Shown here: piece by piece, positions 42,992-51,427 of the stretch
How positions within the stretch are numbered: position 1 is the stretch's first letter
Layout: each line of letters starts with the position of its first letter
The notes under the pieces: model-generated
Databases searched by the model: none
Told to the model about the DNA's origin: nothing
The model's input: only the letters and a program-made list of their open reading frames with translations
Program-made: the position numbers and the translations under genes
Source: Rariloculus sp965263005
GTDB taxonomy: Bacteria > Pseudomonadota > Gammaproteobacteria > Steroidobacterales > Rariloculaceae
NCBI RefSeq assembly: GCF_965263005.1
Contig: NZ_OZ253579.1
Span: 1,364,001 to 1,428,000, forward strand
DNA length: 64,000 nucleotides
Direction: 5' to 3'

Positions 42992-43603
42992 GTGCCAAAT
43001 CATCCTGACAGGACTACGGCGATACGAGCTTGCGGGTCGTTCGGCGCCATGCTCATGCTGTGCGCCTCGCCGGTGCGCGCCGAACCCGCCGAGTACCGGA
43101 TCGACACCGAGCACGTGACCGTGGCGTTTCTCTCCGCACACATCGGTTATGCGAAAGTCCTTGGACAGTTCCTGGAGGTCGAGGGCAGCTATGTGTTCGA
43201 CGAGCAGACCGGAGCGCTGTCCGATATCGAGGTGGTCGTGAATACGGCCAGCGTATTCTCCAATCATGACGACCGCGACGATCATCTGCGCAGCGGCGAT
43301 TTCCTGAACAGCAGGCGCAATCCCGAGATGACCTTCGCTGCCCAAACGGGAGCGCGGACGAGCCAGCGAACGTTTGAGATCACGGGCCAACTCGAGCTTC
43401 TCGGCAGCGCGCGGCCATTGACCTTGCAAGCGACCTGGAACAAGAGCGCCGAATATCCTTTCGGCGGCAGTCCCTATGTCATGGGCGTATCGGCGCGCGG
43501 TGCGATCAGGCGCAGCGAGTTCGGCATGACGTACGGTGTCGACGACGATCTGGTCGGCGATGAAGTTGAGATCATCATCGAGTTCGAGGCCCGCAGACAG
43601 TAG
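42992..43603 (+). CDS. YceI-family periplasmic lipid-binding-like protein
   Basis: 203 residues from GTG 42992, which has GGAGG eight bases upstream, giving a signal peptide ending PVRAEPAE. YRIDTEHVTVAFLSAHIGYAKVLGQF, VVVNTASVFSNHDDRDDHLRSGDFL, NPEMTFAA and LTLQATWNK are the YceI beta-barrel motifs. The family binds isoprenoid-quinone-like lipids in the periplasm. Single gene; no operon partner. Confidence 0.9.
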   Translation: MPNHPDRTTAIRACGSFGAMLMLCASPVRAEPAEYRIDTEHVTVAFLSAHIGYAKVLGQFLEVEGSYVFDEQTGALSDIEVVVNTASVFSNHDDRDDHLRSGDFLNSRRNPEMTFAAQTGARTSQRTFEITGQLELLGSARPLTLQATWNKSAEYPFGGSPYVMGVSARGAIRRSEFGMTYGVDDDLVGDEVEIIIEFEARRQ

Positions 43604-43776
43604 CACGATAGAACAGCGCAGGCCGTTCGCCCGCCGGATTGGACTTGCCCATACGCCGGTCGAAGCGTATAACGCTCCGACAGTCACGCAAAACTCATGC
43701 TGGCGCAATTGGCGCTCTTGAAGGCCCTCCCGAGGCTTTCTTTCATGTTCTTGATGTTATTGAGTTTTTGCCGAAG

Positions 43777-43853
43777 CGGGGTGTAGCTCAGCCTGGTAGA
43801 GCACTGTCTTCGGGAGGCAGGGGCCGGAGGTTCAAATCCTCTCACCCCGACCA
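43777..43853 (+). tRNA. tRNA-Pro (anticodon CGG)
   Basis: 77 bases with all four arms: acceptor CGGGGTG/CACCCCG, D-loop TAGCTCAGCCTGGTAGAGC, anticodon stem CTGTC/GGCAG with loop TTCGGGA (CGG), T arm GGAGG-TTCAAAT-CCTCT and an encoded CCA. It reads proline codon CCG. No integrase follows, although tRNA 3' ends are common integration sites. Confidence 0.97.
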
Positions 43854-44144
43854 TATAAATCAAAAGCTTAGCGGGGCATCCCTTGCTCTGGACGCTATCG
43901 GAATCTGTGCGATCGCCCTGATTTCCGCCCTGATCACTGTTTTTCACCAGCCCTTTTCTGGGCCGGTGAGTGCCAAAGCAGTGGCGGCGGCACCAGAATT
44001 CCACCCATTCCGTTACCGTGTGCGAAAGTCATCAGCGGACGCGCCAGGGACTCGGGCTGCGAGGCTGCTGACTGCCATTTGGCATTATGGTTTAGTCTCA
44101 GATTTTATAGGGTATGCGGACGCTCGGGTCATCAGCGCCTGCAC

Positions 44145-44369
44145 TCAGAACCATTCCCGCCGCAAACGGCGCTCGTAGTCCAAGGCATCGACCTTGCGGT
44201 TCCGCCACATTCCGAATACGGCATCGCGACCCCGTCCCGGTGGACGCCGCGAGTCGATATAGTCTGCGACTGCGCGACGGACGGCTTCGGCGCGGGAAAG
44301 GCCTTCACTCTTGCACACTTCGGCAAGCCGCTGAAGCTGTTCGTCCGGGAGGTTGATAATTGTACGCAT
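44145..44369 (-). CDS. Orphan ribbon-helix-helix antitoxin-like protein
   Basis: 74 residues from ATG 44369. MRTIINLPDEQLQRLAEVCK and GLSRAEAVRRAVADYIDSRR make a standard ribbon-helix-helix of the type that pairs with PIN (VapC) toxins. In that arrangement the toxin gene follows at once; here the 290 bases downstream to the tRNA hold no PIN domain. It may be an orphan repressor. An inverted repeat GACATC-T-GATGTC lies at 44370-44382, directly upstream. Confidence 0.75.
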   Translation of the reverse strand: MRTIINLPDEQLQRLAEVCKSEGLSRAEAVRRAVADYIDSRRPPGRGRDAVFGMWRNRKVDALDYERRLRREWF

Positions 44370-44382
44370 GACATCTGATGTC
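44370..44382 (-). promoter_or_regulatory. Operator-like palindrome before the orphan antitoxin
   Basis: GACATC and GATGTC form a perfect 13-base palindrome with a one-base centre, touching the start codon. ATCTGATG occurs again 12 bases further upstream. RHH antitoxins often bind such sites to repress themselves (inference). Confidence 0.4.
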
Positions 44383-44622
44383 GAGATCTGATGACATCGG
44401 CCTACTGTCCAACTCGTCCGTACACAAGCCGATCTTACCGTGAACCACAACTGACCCCGGTTGGCTGTTGGTTGCGCGGCAACCCGATTTTCGGTTTGGT
44501 CGTCGACAACGACGTGAGCGGAGAACCGAATCAGGAATCGGTGCAGGATTTGAACGGACACCGTATACCGCGCTGAGTTACGCCAATGGACCCGGAGCGG
44601 TGACCACGTACCCAAGGCTTCT

Positions 44623-45102
44623 TCAAGGCAATTTATCGACGACAACCGCTGCCTCGTGCCTGACGGGAAAATTGACGGAGTTGGCGACAAAGCACTTGGC
44701 GTTGGCGGTCTCGTGCAGGCGCTCGGCCTTGGCCGCGTCGCTTCCGGAACCGATCGTCACTCGTGGTCTCAGCGTGACTTCGGTGAACCGGCCCGAACTG
44801 CCGGAAACGACTTCCATCACCCCTTCCGGGTGGTCCTCGTAGTCCGTGACGACAACCTTGTTCACCGCGCAAAGGTGCAGGAACCACAGCATGTGGCAGG
44901 CCGAGAGCGAGGCCAGCAGCATGTCCTCGGGGTTGTGCCGGGTTGCGTCGCCCAGATAGTTCGGGTCCGACGAACCCTTGATGATCGGCTTGCCCTCGCA
45001 GGCAATATCGTAGTCGCGTGAGAAAGCCTGGTAGTGGCTCGTGCCCTCGCCGCGATTACCCGTCCACTTCACCTTTGCCGCATAGACATGCCTCGTCATC
45101 AC
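44623..45102 (-). CDS. OsmC-family peroxiredoxin-like protein
   Basis: 159 residues. KVKWTGNRGEGTSHY, PEDMLLASLSACHMLWFLHLCA with the catalytic Cys and second Cys (SACH and LCA), and the C-terminal RLHETANAKCFVANSVNFPV identify OsmC/Ohr-type thiol peroxidases, which detoxify organic hydroperoxides with two cysteines. The N-terminus is cytosolic without a signal. Starts with MM; either is possible. Stands alone, 65 bases from the end of the UGSC-paralogue gene. Confidence 0.92.
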   Translation of the reverse strand: MMTRHVYAAKVKWTGNRGEGTSHYQAFSRDYDIACEGKPIIKGSSDPNYLGDATRHNPEDMLLASLSACHMLWFLHLCAVNKVVVTDYEDHPEGVMEVVSGSSGRFTEVTLRPRVTIGSGSDAAKAERLHETANAKCFVANSVNFPVRHEAAVVVDKLP

Positions 45103-45166
45103 CTACTCCCTTTCAACAGCTCGCGAGTCGCCCAGGTCACCAAACGCGGATTTCCGTCTGCGCGCC

Positions 45167-46840
45167 TCATCTCCACTTGTCGATGGATACGGTTACGGGA
45201 CGGCCGACATTCCACGCCTGCATCTGAGTGCTCGCATTGCCGCCCGCGACGATCACTTCCATGGCTCCGGGCCGGTAGACCGTAACTTCGTGCTCGCCGT
45301 TCAGGTCCCTGGTTTGCTCGGACTCTGCGAAAAAACGTGTGGTGCGTAACTCTGCGAGACGCTTGGTCGACTCTCGCTGCAGAAAATCCTTGAGATCCTG
45401 TTTGGACATCCCCGCGCTTGCGAGCTCCATGGCTCTCGGCGGCGTAACGATGATCGTGGCGCCGACGGAGTGCACTTCGAACTCCGAGATATCCTCTGCG
45501 ACATGCTCGAGGCGAAAGTTCCAGGGGCCGTAGCTGCCCGTGTTGCCGACCAATCCAATCATCATCGTCAGCGCGTTATCTCCCTCCCGAATACCGTGGT
45601 CCGTGGCCAGGGGAGGCCACGGACTCGCTTCCTCGTTTTCTCCGAACAGCATCGGATAGGTCGCCATGTTGCCGATTTGCGCCATCATGTTTTCGCCGAC
45701 AGCGCCGCCGCCGAGATTGACGACGAACAGGCGCAGCGCACGCCCCATGCATACGTTGGCATGATTGCCCGGCCCGAGGAGGCCCGTTCCCGAGTTCATG
45801 CCGATCTCGTGTCGGATCGGTCCGTTGACGATCTGCATGAATCCAAAGGAATTGGTGGATCGCACGATTCCAGTCCGATCGAGCGCCCCGAAGGCCTCGA
45901 TACTCGCCAACAGCACGGGCAGATGCTCGGGCCCACAACCTGCGAGGACGGCGTTGACCGCGACTTTCTCGACGGTGACCTCGAGGCCGGCAGGCGCCAT
46001 GGCGGCGGCGACGATCTCGCCGGGCGAATGACTGGTGCCGGCCAGCATGGTGTCCACTCTGTCCTGCGTTGGCGGGATGATCGGGAACCCATCCGTCAGT
46101 GCTTCCCGACGAAAGTACTGTTGAATCTCCGTCAAGCTGCCGCGAGTGAGAATACGGGGCCGCTCATTGGCTTCAATCACGCGGTTTTGCCGTTCCGATT
46201 CCGCGAGCGGATCGGTCAGCGTCCCGACGATCGATGCGAAGGCTGACTCGAACTCCTCGTCCGTCAAATAATCGGCGGGAAACGGAAAGGCCGTGAACCG
46301 CACGGGCGGTCCAATGAGCTTCGAGCTCGTTCTTTGTATCCCCATCAATGGCTCGAACAGCATGACCGCTCCGGGCAGCCCCCTTTGCTCGAGCAGGGCA
46401 CTCCATACGAACGCGTAATGCGTGGTCGCCGCGGAGGGCGCGGCGGCATAGAGAAACGCATCCGCATTGTCTTGCAGAATCTGCCACAACGCAGGGTCGT
46501 CGCGCGCGTATGGCTCGTTACGATCCATGACGACCACTTCGATGCCGGCAAAACGTTGCTCGAGATAACTCGTCAGCCTGGAGATCACGGTATCGAATCG
46601 GCCGCCCTCCGTCGGCCAGGACCTGACGAGGTACAGCGTCTTTCCGTTCAGATCGTCGAGCCTGGGCGTCAGCGGCACGCGCGCGATATCGGGCAACTGA
46701 CCCCGAGGGTCCAGGACTTCGTAGACGGCCGTACGACCGGGGGAGTCTGAAAGCGGTTTGGGAAACGACAATCCGATGAGCACGCCAAGCAGGACCAGGA
46801 ACACGCCAAGTGAAGCTCTTCGATAGGTCTTGCGCTGCAT
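45167..46840 (-). CDS. UGSC-family paralogue without selenocysteine, membrane-anchored
   Basis: 557 residues from ATG 46840, where RRASLGVFLVLLGVLIGLSFP is an N-terminal anchor. The C-terminal two thirds (DGFPIIPPTQDRVDTMLAGTSHS, VEKVAVNAVLAGC, SFGFMQIVNGPIRHEIGMN, IVTPPRAMELASAG) match the selenoprotein at 29108-30742. At the UxxC position the sequence is FLYAAAPSAATTHYAF, so both selenocysteine and the resolving cysteine are lost or replaced. It may be a structural or regulatory partner. It is divergent from the ABC importer operon at 47072. Confidence 0.78.
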   Translation of the reverse strand: MQRKTYRRASLGVFLVLLGVLIGLSFPKPLSDSPGRTAVYEVLDPRGQLPDIARVPLTPRLDDLNGKTLYLVRSWPTEGGRFDTVISRLTSYLEQRFAGIEVVVMDRNEPYARDDPALWQILQDNADAFLYAAAPSAATTHYAFVWSALLEQRGLPGAVMLFEPLMGIQRTSSKLIGPPVRFTAFPFPADYLTDEEFESAFASIVGTLTDPLAESERQNRVIEANERPRILTRGSLTEIQQYFRREALTDGFPIIPPTQDRVDTMLAGTSHSPGEIVAAAMAPAGLEVTVEKVAVNAVLAGCGPEHLPVLLASIEAFGALDRTGIVRSTNSFGFMQIVNGPIRHEIGMNSGTGLLGPGNHANVCMGRALRLFVVNLGGGAVGENMMAQIGNMATYPMLFGENEEASPWPPLATDHGIREGDNALTMMIGLVGNTGSYGPWNFRLEHVAEDISEFEVHSVGATIIVTPPRAMELASAGMSKQDLKDFLQRESTKRLAELRTTRFFAESEQTRDLNGEHEVTVYRPGAMEVIVAGGNASTQMQAWNVGRPVTVSIDKWR

Positions 46841-47071
46841 CTTCCCGGCTCCGGCTGCCCACACCCGCAATCGTTCCAAGGCTCGTCCCCGATGGAGCAA
46901 CAGCCTGGCAAATGGGCCTATGGACGATCCCAATCTTGGGTCCGAGCCGCTTGCTTTACAAGCCTTGCGGCGGTTGCTCGTGCGCGAGCGGTGGCCGAGC
47001 ACCGCCGCGTCGCGGTTGACATCCCAGGGACGATGGGGAACATTGGCGCGTCAAGTCAAGAGGTTAGCGCG

Positions 47072-48094
47072 ATGGCACGTCACTGGACCGCCATGAGGGG
47101 CGTGCTGACGGTCGTCCTGCTGGCGAGCGCGATTGCCTGTGGGCAGAGCGGCCGCGGCGACCCGAACGGACCTCAGGAGATCGTGGTCTCCAACTACGGC
47201 GTGACCGTCAACGGCATGCCGTTCGCCGTGGCCGCGGCGCTCGGGTACTTCGAGGACGAAGGCGCGGCCGTTTCCGGCATCCTGAGTTCGTCGGGCGGCG
47301 GTTCGACGGTCCGCAACCTGCTCGGCGGTAACCTCGCCTACGCCGAAACGAGTCTGGCCTCCGTCGTCGCGGCGGCCGCGAGCGGTGCGGATCTGAAGAT
47401 CGTCTCCGGCAACGCGCACACGGTGGCCGAGTTCTACTGGCTCGTCATGCCCGACTCGCCGATCGTGGACCTCGAGGACATCGAGGGGAAAACGCTCGGT
47501 TTCACCAACCCGCGATCGACGTCGCAGGCGCTCAATACCTTGCTCCTGCGGCGACTCGGTCTCGACCCGGATGATGTCGGCACGGTGAACACCGGCGGCT
47601 TCGGACCGATGCTCGTCGCGCTCGAGCAGGGAGCCGTCGACGTCGCGCCGGTGGCCGACCCGATGTACACCCAAAACAAGGACAAATACCGAGTGCTCGT
47701 GGCGGCCACCGACGTCCTGCCGGCGTTGACCAATGTCGTCGGCGTGACGACCGTGGATGCGGCCGATACGCGCGGCGACTTCATTCGTGCGGTCATCAGG
47801 GCCCGCAGGCGCGCCGTCGAATTCATTTATGCCAACCCGGAGGAGGCCGCGATACTGATCGCGCCCGAGTACGGACTCGATGTCGCCGTGACGCAGGAGA
47901 TCCTCGAGAACCTGATTGCCGGCGGCCAGGCGTCCGGCACGCACTACTGGGGTCCCGGCAACATTCTGTACGAGCCGATGGATGCGATGATTGCCGCACA
48001 GCGCGATGTCGGTGCGATTGCCGGCGCCGGCCGGATCGACTGGTCCCGACTGGTCGATGAACGCTTCCTGCCCGACGACCTCGCAGACGAATGA
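47072..48094 (+). CDS. ABC importer substrate-binding lipoprotein (NMT1/TauA-like)
   Basis: 340 residues from ATG 47072, with lipobox LLASAIAC. EIVVSNYGVTVNGMPFAVAAALGYFEDEG, ETSLASVVAAAASGADLKIVSGNA and LEDIEGKTLGFTNPRSTSQ are the NMT1/THI5-like and TauA/SsuA-like substrate-binding domain. Such proteins bring in sulfonates, nitrate, pyrimidine precursors or aromatic acids. The stop overlaps the ATPase ATG as ATGA. The ligand is not clear; the downstream HpcH/HpaI gene hints at an organic acid. Confidence 0.85.
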   Translation: MARHWTAMRGVLTVVLLASAIACGQSGRGDPNGPQEIVVSNYGVTVNGMPFAVAAALGYFEDEGAAVSGILSSSGGGSTVRNLLGGNLAYAETSLASVVAAAASGADLKIVSGNAHTVAEFYWLVMPDSPIVDLEDIEGKTLGFTNPRSTSQALNTLLLRRLGLDPDDVGTVNTGGFGPMLVALEQGAVDVAPVADPMYTQNKDKYRVLVAATDVLPALTNVVGVTTVDAADTRGDFIRAVIRARRRAVEFIYANPEEAAILIAPEYGLDVAVTQEILENLIAGGQASGTHYWGPGNILYEPMDAMIAAQRDVGAIAGAGRIDWSRLVDERFLPDDLADE

Positions 48095-48912
48095 CGCGTG
48101 GGCCACATGCCGTCCTCGAGGGGGTGGAGCGAATCTACCCCGGCACGGAATGGCGGGCGCCGCTGCATGCGCTCGGCCCGATCGACCTCACCGTACAGCG
48201 GGCCGAGTTCTTCGCCGTCGTCGGTCCGTCGGGCTGCGGCAAGTCGACCCTGCTCGAACTCGTGGCCGGCCTGCAGCCGCCGACGGAGGGACGGATCTCG
48301 TTCGAGGGGCAAGCGGTCGAGCGCCGCGTGCCTGCCGGCATCGGCGTGGTCTTTCAGCAGGACGCGAGCTTCCCCTGGCTCACGGTGCGCGACAACATCG
48401 CGTTCGGGCTGCGCCACACGCGCGTCGACGCGTCGGAACTGAGGCGCCGCGTCGAGGATGCCATTGCCTTGATGGGGCTCAGCGAGTTTGCGGGCGCGTA
48501 CCCGGCTCAGCTCTCCGGCGGGATGCGCCAGCGCATCTGCATCGCCCGGACCCTCGTGCTCGAACCGCGGCTCATTCTCCTCGATGAACCTTTCGGCGCG
48601 CTCGACCAGCAGACCCGGCTCCTCATGGGCGACGAGTTGTTGAAGCTGTGGCGCGCGACGGGGGCGACGGTGCTGCTCATCACCCACGCGCTCGATGAGG
48701 CGGCCATGCTCGCGGATCGCGTCGGTGTCATGTCGGCCCGCCCCGGCCGCTTCCTCGATATCGTGGAAACCGGCTGGCCGAAGGACCGCGACAGTCGGCT
48801 CGTCGAGAGCGAGACCGGGAGCACCCAGCTTGCTCGTATCACGGCCCGCTTGTGGCGCCACCTGCGCACCGAGTCGGTGAAGGCGATGGGCGAGGGCGGG
48901 CGCGCGCCATGA
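48091..48912 (+). CDS. ABC importer ATPase (SsuB/TauB type)
   Basis: 273 residues, complete: VVGPSGCGKSTLLELVAGL (Walker A), LSGGMRQRICIARTL (signature), LILLDEPFGALD (Walker B) and the switch histidine in LLITHALDEA. The GVVFQQDASFPWLTVRDNIAFG Q-loop is typical of nitrate/sulfonate/taurine importers. ATGA overlaps join it to both the substrate-binding protein and the first permease. Confidence 0.93.
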   Translation: MTRGPHAVLEGVERIYPGTEWRAPLHALGPIDLTVQRAEFFAVVGPSGCGKSTLLELVAGLQPPTEGRISFEGQAVERRVPAGIGVVFQQDASFPWLTVRDNIAFGLRHTRVDASELRRRVEDAIALMGLSEFAGAYPAQLSGGMRQRICIARTLVLEPRLILLDEPFGALDQQTRLLMGDELLKLWRATGATVLLITHALDEAAMLADRVGVMSARPGRFLDIVETGWPKDRDSRLVESETGSTQLARITARLWRHLRTESVKAMGEGGRAP

Positions 48913-49673
48913 GCCGAGTCACACGGCTTCGCGTCACCGTCATAGCCATCGCGGCGGGGCTTGTCGAGATACTGTGCCGGACCGGCGTGGTCTCCCCGTT
49001 CACGATGATCCCGCCGAGCGAGATGGTGGTCGGCCTCGGTACGCTGTTCGCAGCCGGCGAGATGCGCGATCAGATCGCACAGACCCTGATCAACGTGGCG
49101 GCGGCGCTGGCCTCGGCCGTCGTCGTCGGCTTCCTCGTTGGCGCGGGCCTCTTCGCAGTGCCCCGTGCCCGCCGGGTCGTCGATCCGCTGCTCGCGTCGT
49201 ACTACGCGATTCCGATTATCGTGTTCTACCCGTTCTTCATCGTCGTTTTCGGATTGAACCGCTATCCGCAGATCGCGATCGGTTTCCTGCTGGCGGTCGT
49301 CGCCATGATCATCAACACACTGAACGGATTCGACCGCGTCCCGCAGGTCCTGCTGAAGACGGCGCGCGTGATGCGACTCGGCCGAGTGGCCACGATCCGC
49401 CGCGTGATCCTGCCGTTTGCGACGCTCTACGTTTTCACCGGGCTCAAGCTGGCCGTGGCCTATGCCTTCATCGGTGTTATCGCGGCCGAGTTCATCCTGT
49501 CCGGTGAAGGCATCGGCTACGAAATCGCGTTTGCCTTCAACAATTTCGACAACCGGGTCATGTACCCGCTGATTCTGCTGGTCCTCGTCATCTCGTCAGC
49601 GATCAACATGGCGCTCTACGTGTGGGAACGCCGCTTCCTTGACCGTCAGACGGGTAATCGAGGCGAGGCATGA
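48909..49673 (+). CDS. ABC importer permease, first
   Basis: 254 residues from ATG 48909 (ATGA overlap with the ATPase). Six or so hydrophobic helices and the EAA-loop region FDRVPQVLLKTARVMRLGRVATIRRVILPFA that docks with the ATPase. Belongs to the SsuC/TauC binding-protein-dependent family. One half of a heterodimeric channel with 49670-50473. Confidence 0.9.
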   Translation: MSRVTRLRVTVIAIAAGLVEILCRTGVVSPFTMIPPSEMVVGLGTLFAAGEMRDQIAQTLINVAAALASAVVVGFLVGAGLFAVPRARRVVDPLLASYYAIPIIVFYPFFIVVFGLNRYPQIAIGFLLAVVAMIINTLNGFDRVPQVLLKTARVMRLGRVATIRRVILPFATLYVFTGLKLAVAYAFIGVIAAEFILSGEGIGYEIAFAFNNFDNRVMYPLILLVLVISSAINMALYVWERRFLDRQTGNRGEA

Positions 49674-50473
49674 GGAACGCGGCGGGCACACCGCGGCGAG
49701 CAGGGACGCCGAACCCGCGCCGCCTGCGCCAGGGGCTCGATATCGCGCTGCTGATTGTCGGCATCATGGCGGTATGGCAACTGCTCTACCTCGCGGTCGG
49801 GGACATCGCGTTGGCGTCACCGTGGCGGACGATCACGGCGGCTGCCGGCATGCTGGGGTCGCCGGACTTCTGGCCGCACCTGGCGGAAACCGGTTTCGCG
49901 TTCCTGCGCGGCTACGTCATTGCCGTCGTGGCCGGGGTGGCGATCGGGCTGCTGCTCGGCGTGCACCGGTTGTCAGGCGACGTGGCCGAGCCGATCCTCG
50001 TGGCGCTCTACTCGATCCCGAAGATCACGCTGTACCCGATCATCCTGCTCGTGTTCGGTATCGGCATGTCGGCCAAGGTGGCATTCGGGGCCCTTCACGG
50101 GATCGTCCCGATCGTTATCTTTTCGATGAACGCGATGCGGAACGTCGATCCGGTGTACCTGCAGACGTCCCGCGTGCTGCGCTTGAGCCCCCTGGCCCTC
50201 GCCCGGACGATTCTGATTCCTGCGACCGTGCCCGAAATCTTCACGGGTCTGCGCGTGGGCTTCGCGCTCACGCTGGTCGGCACGCTCATGGGCGAGATGT
50301 TCGGGTCACAGCGGGGCCTCGGCTACTTGCTCATGCAGGCCATCGGCGTCCACGACATGGAAGCGATCCTGTCGGTGTCGCTGATCCTGGTCTCTTTTAC
50401 CGTGGCCGTCAGCGTGATCATGATGTACTTCGACCGGCGGCTGCACGGGCGTGCCGTCGGTTACACGCTTTGA
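49670..50473 (+). CDS. ABC importer permease, second
   Basis: 267 residues from ATG 49670 (ATGA overlap). VDPVYLQTSRVLRLSPLALARTILIPATVPEIFTGLR is the coupling EAA loop; transmembrane segments are spaced as in SsuC. Two different permeases in one operon imply a heterodimer. Its stop lies 22 bases before the aldolase start. Confidence 0.9.
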   Translation: MRNAAGTPRRAGTPNPRRLRQGLDIALLIVGIMAVWQLLYLAVGDIALASPWRTITAAAGMLGSPDFWPHLAETGFAFLRGYVIAVVAGVAIGLLLGVHRLSGDVAEPILVALYSIPKITLYPIILLVFGIGMSAKVAFGALHGIVPIVIFSMNAMRNVDPVYLQTSRVLRLSPLALARTILIPATVPEIFTGLRVGFALTLVGTLMGEMFGSQRGLGYLLMQAIGVHDMEAILSVSLILVSFTVAVSVIMMYFDRRLHGRAVGYTL

Positions 50474-50495
50474 AACCCAGAAGGAGAGTGGACAG

Positions 50496-51278
50496 ATGAC
50501 GTTAGCGCCAAACCGGATCCGCGCCAGGCTCGCCGCCGGTCAGCCAGTCACCGGATGCATGATCTTCTCCTGGAGCCCGAACGTGGTCGAGGTTGCCGGA
50601 AGCTGCGGGATCGACTACGTGCGGGTCGACGCCGAGCACGCCTGGCGGCAGGACGCGATGCTCGAGCACCTCGCACGGTCAGCGGAGTCCGCGGGCGTGG
50701 AACTCATGGTCCGGCTCGACCGTGACAACCCGTATCTCATCCGCAAGGCGCTCGAGATCGGCGCCGGTTGCATCCTCGTCTCCAACATCCGTTCGGTCGC
50801 CGAGGCACGCGAGGTTTCGGCGGCCGGCAAGTTCCCGCCGCAGGGCAACCGCGGGTTCAGCAACTACTGCCGTTCGGGCCGGTGGAATGGCATCGCGCCC
50901 GCCGAGTGGATTCAGTGGAGCAACACGGAGCCGATGATCGGCATCATGATCGAGGATCCGGCGGCCATCGACGCGGTTGACGACATGATGGGCGTAGACG
51001 GCATCGACTTCGTCAATTTCGGCCCGGCCGACTACTCGCTCAGCCTCGGCCTGGCTGCGCCCGACCGCAACGAGCCGCGCGTCGCCGATGCCCTGAAGCG
51101 GACCATCGCCGCGGCCCGCGCCCACGGCAAACACGTGATGTGCAACGTGCCGCCCACACCCGCCGCGATTGCCCGGCACCTCGAGCTTGGGCTGACCCTT
51201 ATCGAGCTCGGCAACGACCTCGACTACGTCCGGGCCAGCCTCACCGGCGCGGTATCGGCCGTCGGCGGTACGGCATGA
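50496..51278 (+). CDS. HpcH/HpaI-type aldolase
   Basis: 260 residues from ATG 50496, with AGAAGGAG ideal spacing. YVRVDAEHAWRQD, RLDRDNPYLIRKALEIGAGCILV, IMIEDPAAIDAVDDMMGVDGIDFVNFGPADYSLSLG are family motifs: the E and D that hold Mg2+ lie in VDAEHA and FGPADYS. These aldolases split 4-hydroxy-2-ketoacids or make them from pyruvate and an aldehyde. It closes the ABC operon, so the imported compound probably yields such an acid (inference). Confidence 0.88.
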   Translation: MTLAPNRIRARLAAGQPVTGCMIFSWSPNVVEVAGSCGIDYVRVDAEHAWRQDAMLEHLARSAESAGVELMVRLDRDNPYLIRKALEIGAGCILVSNIRSVAEAREVSAAGKFPPQGNRGFSNYCRSGRWNGIAPAEWIQWSNTEPMIGIMIEDPAAIDAVDDMMGVDGIDFVNFGPADYSLSLGLAAPDRNEPRVADALKRTIAAARAHGKHVMCNVPPTPAAIARHLELGLTLIELGNDLDYVRASLTGAVSAVGGTA

Positions 51279-51427
51279 CCCGGTTCTCGCCGGGGCGACC
51301 GCGCGCGACGCGGGCGTCTACGCGGAACAAGAGGTGCGCCCCGGCGCATTGCGGTCGACGCTGTTTCGAATCTCTGGTTACACTGCCGCTAATCGAGTCT
51401 GTCTCATTTCGGGGGAGCCGGAACGTC

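Noticed and set aside
43777..44144. Integrative element at the tRNA-Pro 3' end
   Set aside because: No integrase next to it and no repeat of the tRNA 3' end was found in the following sequence.
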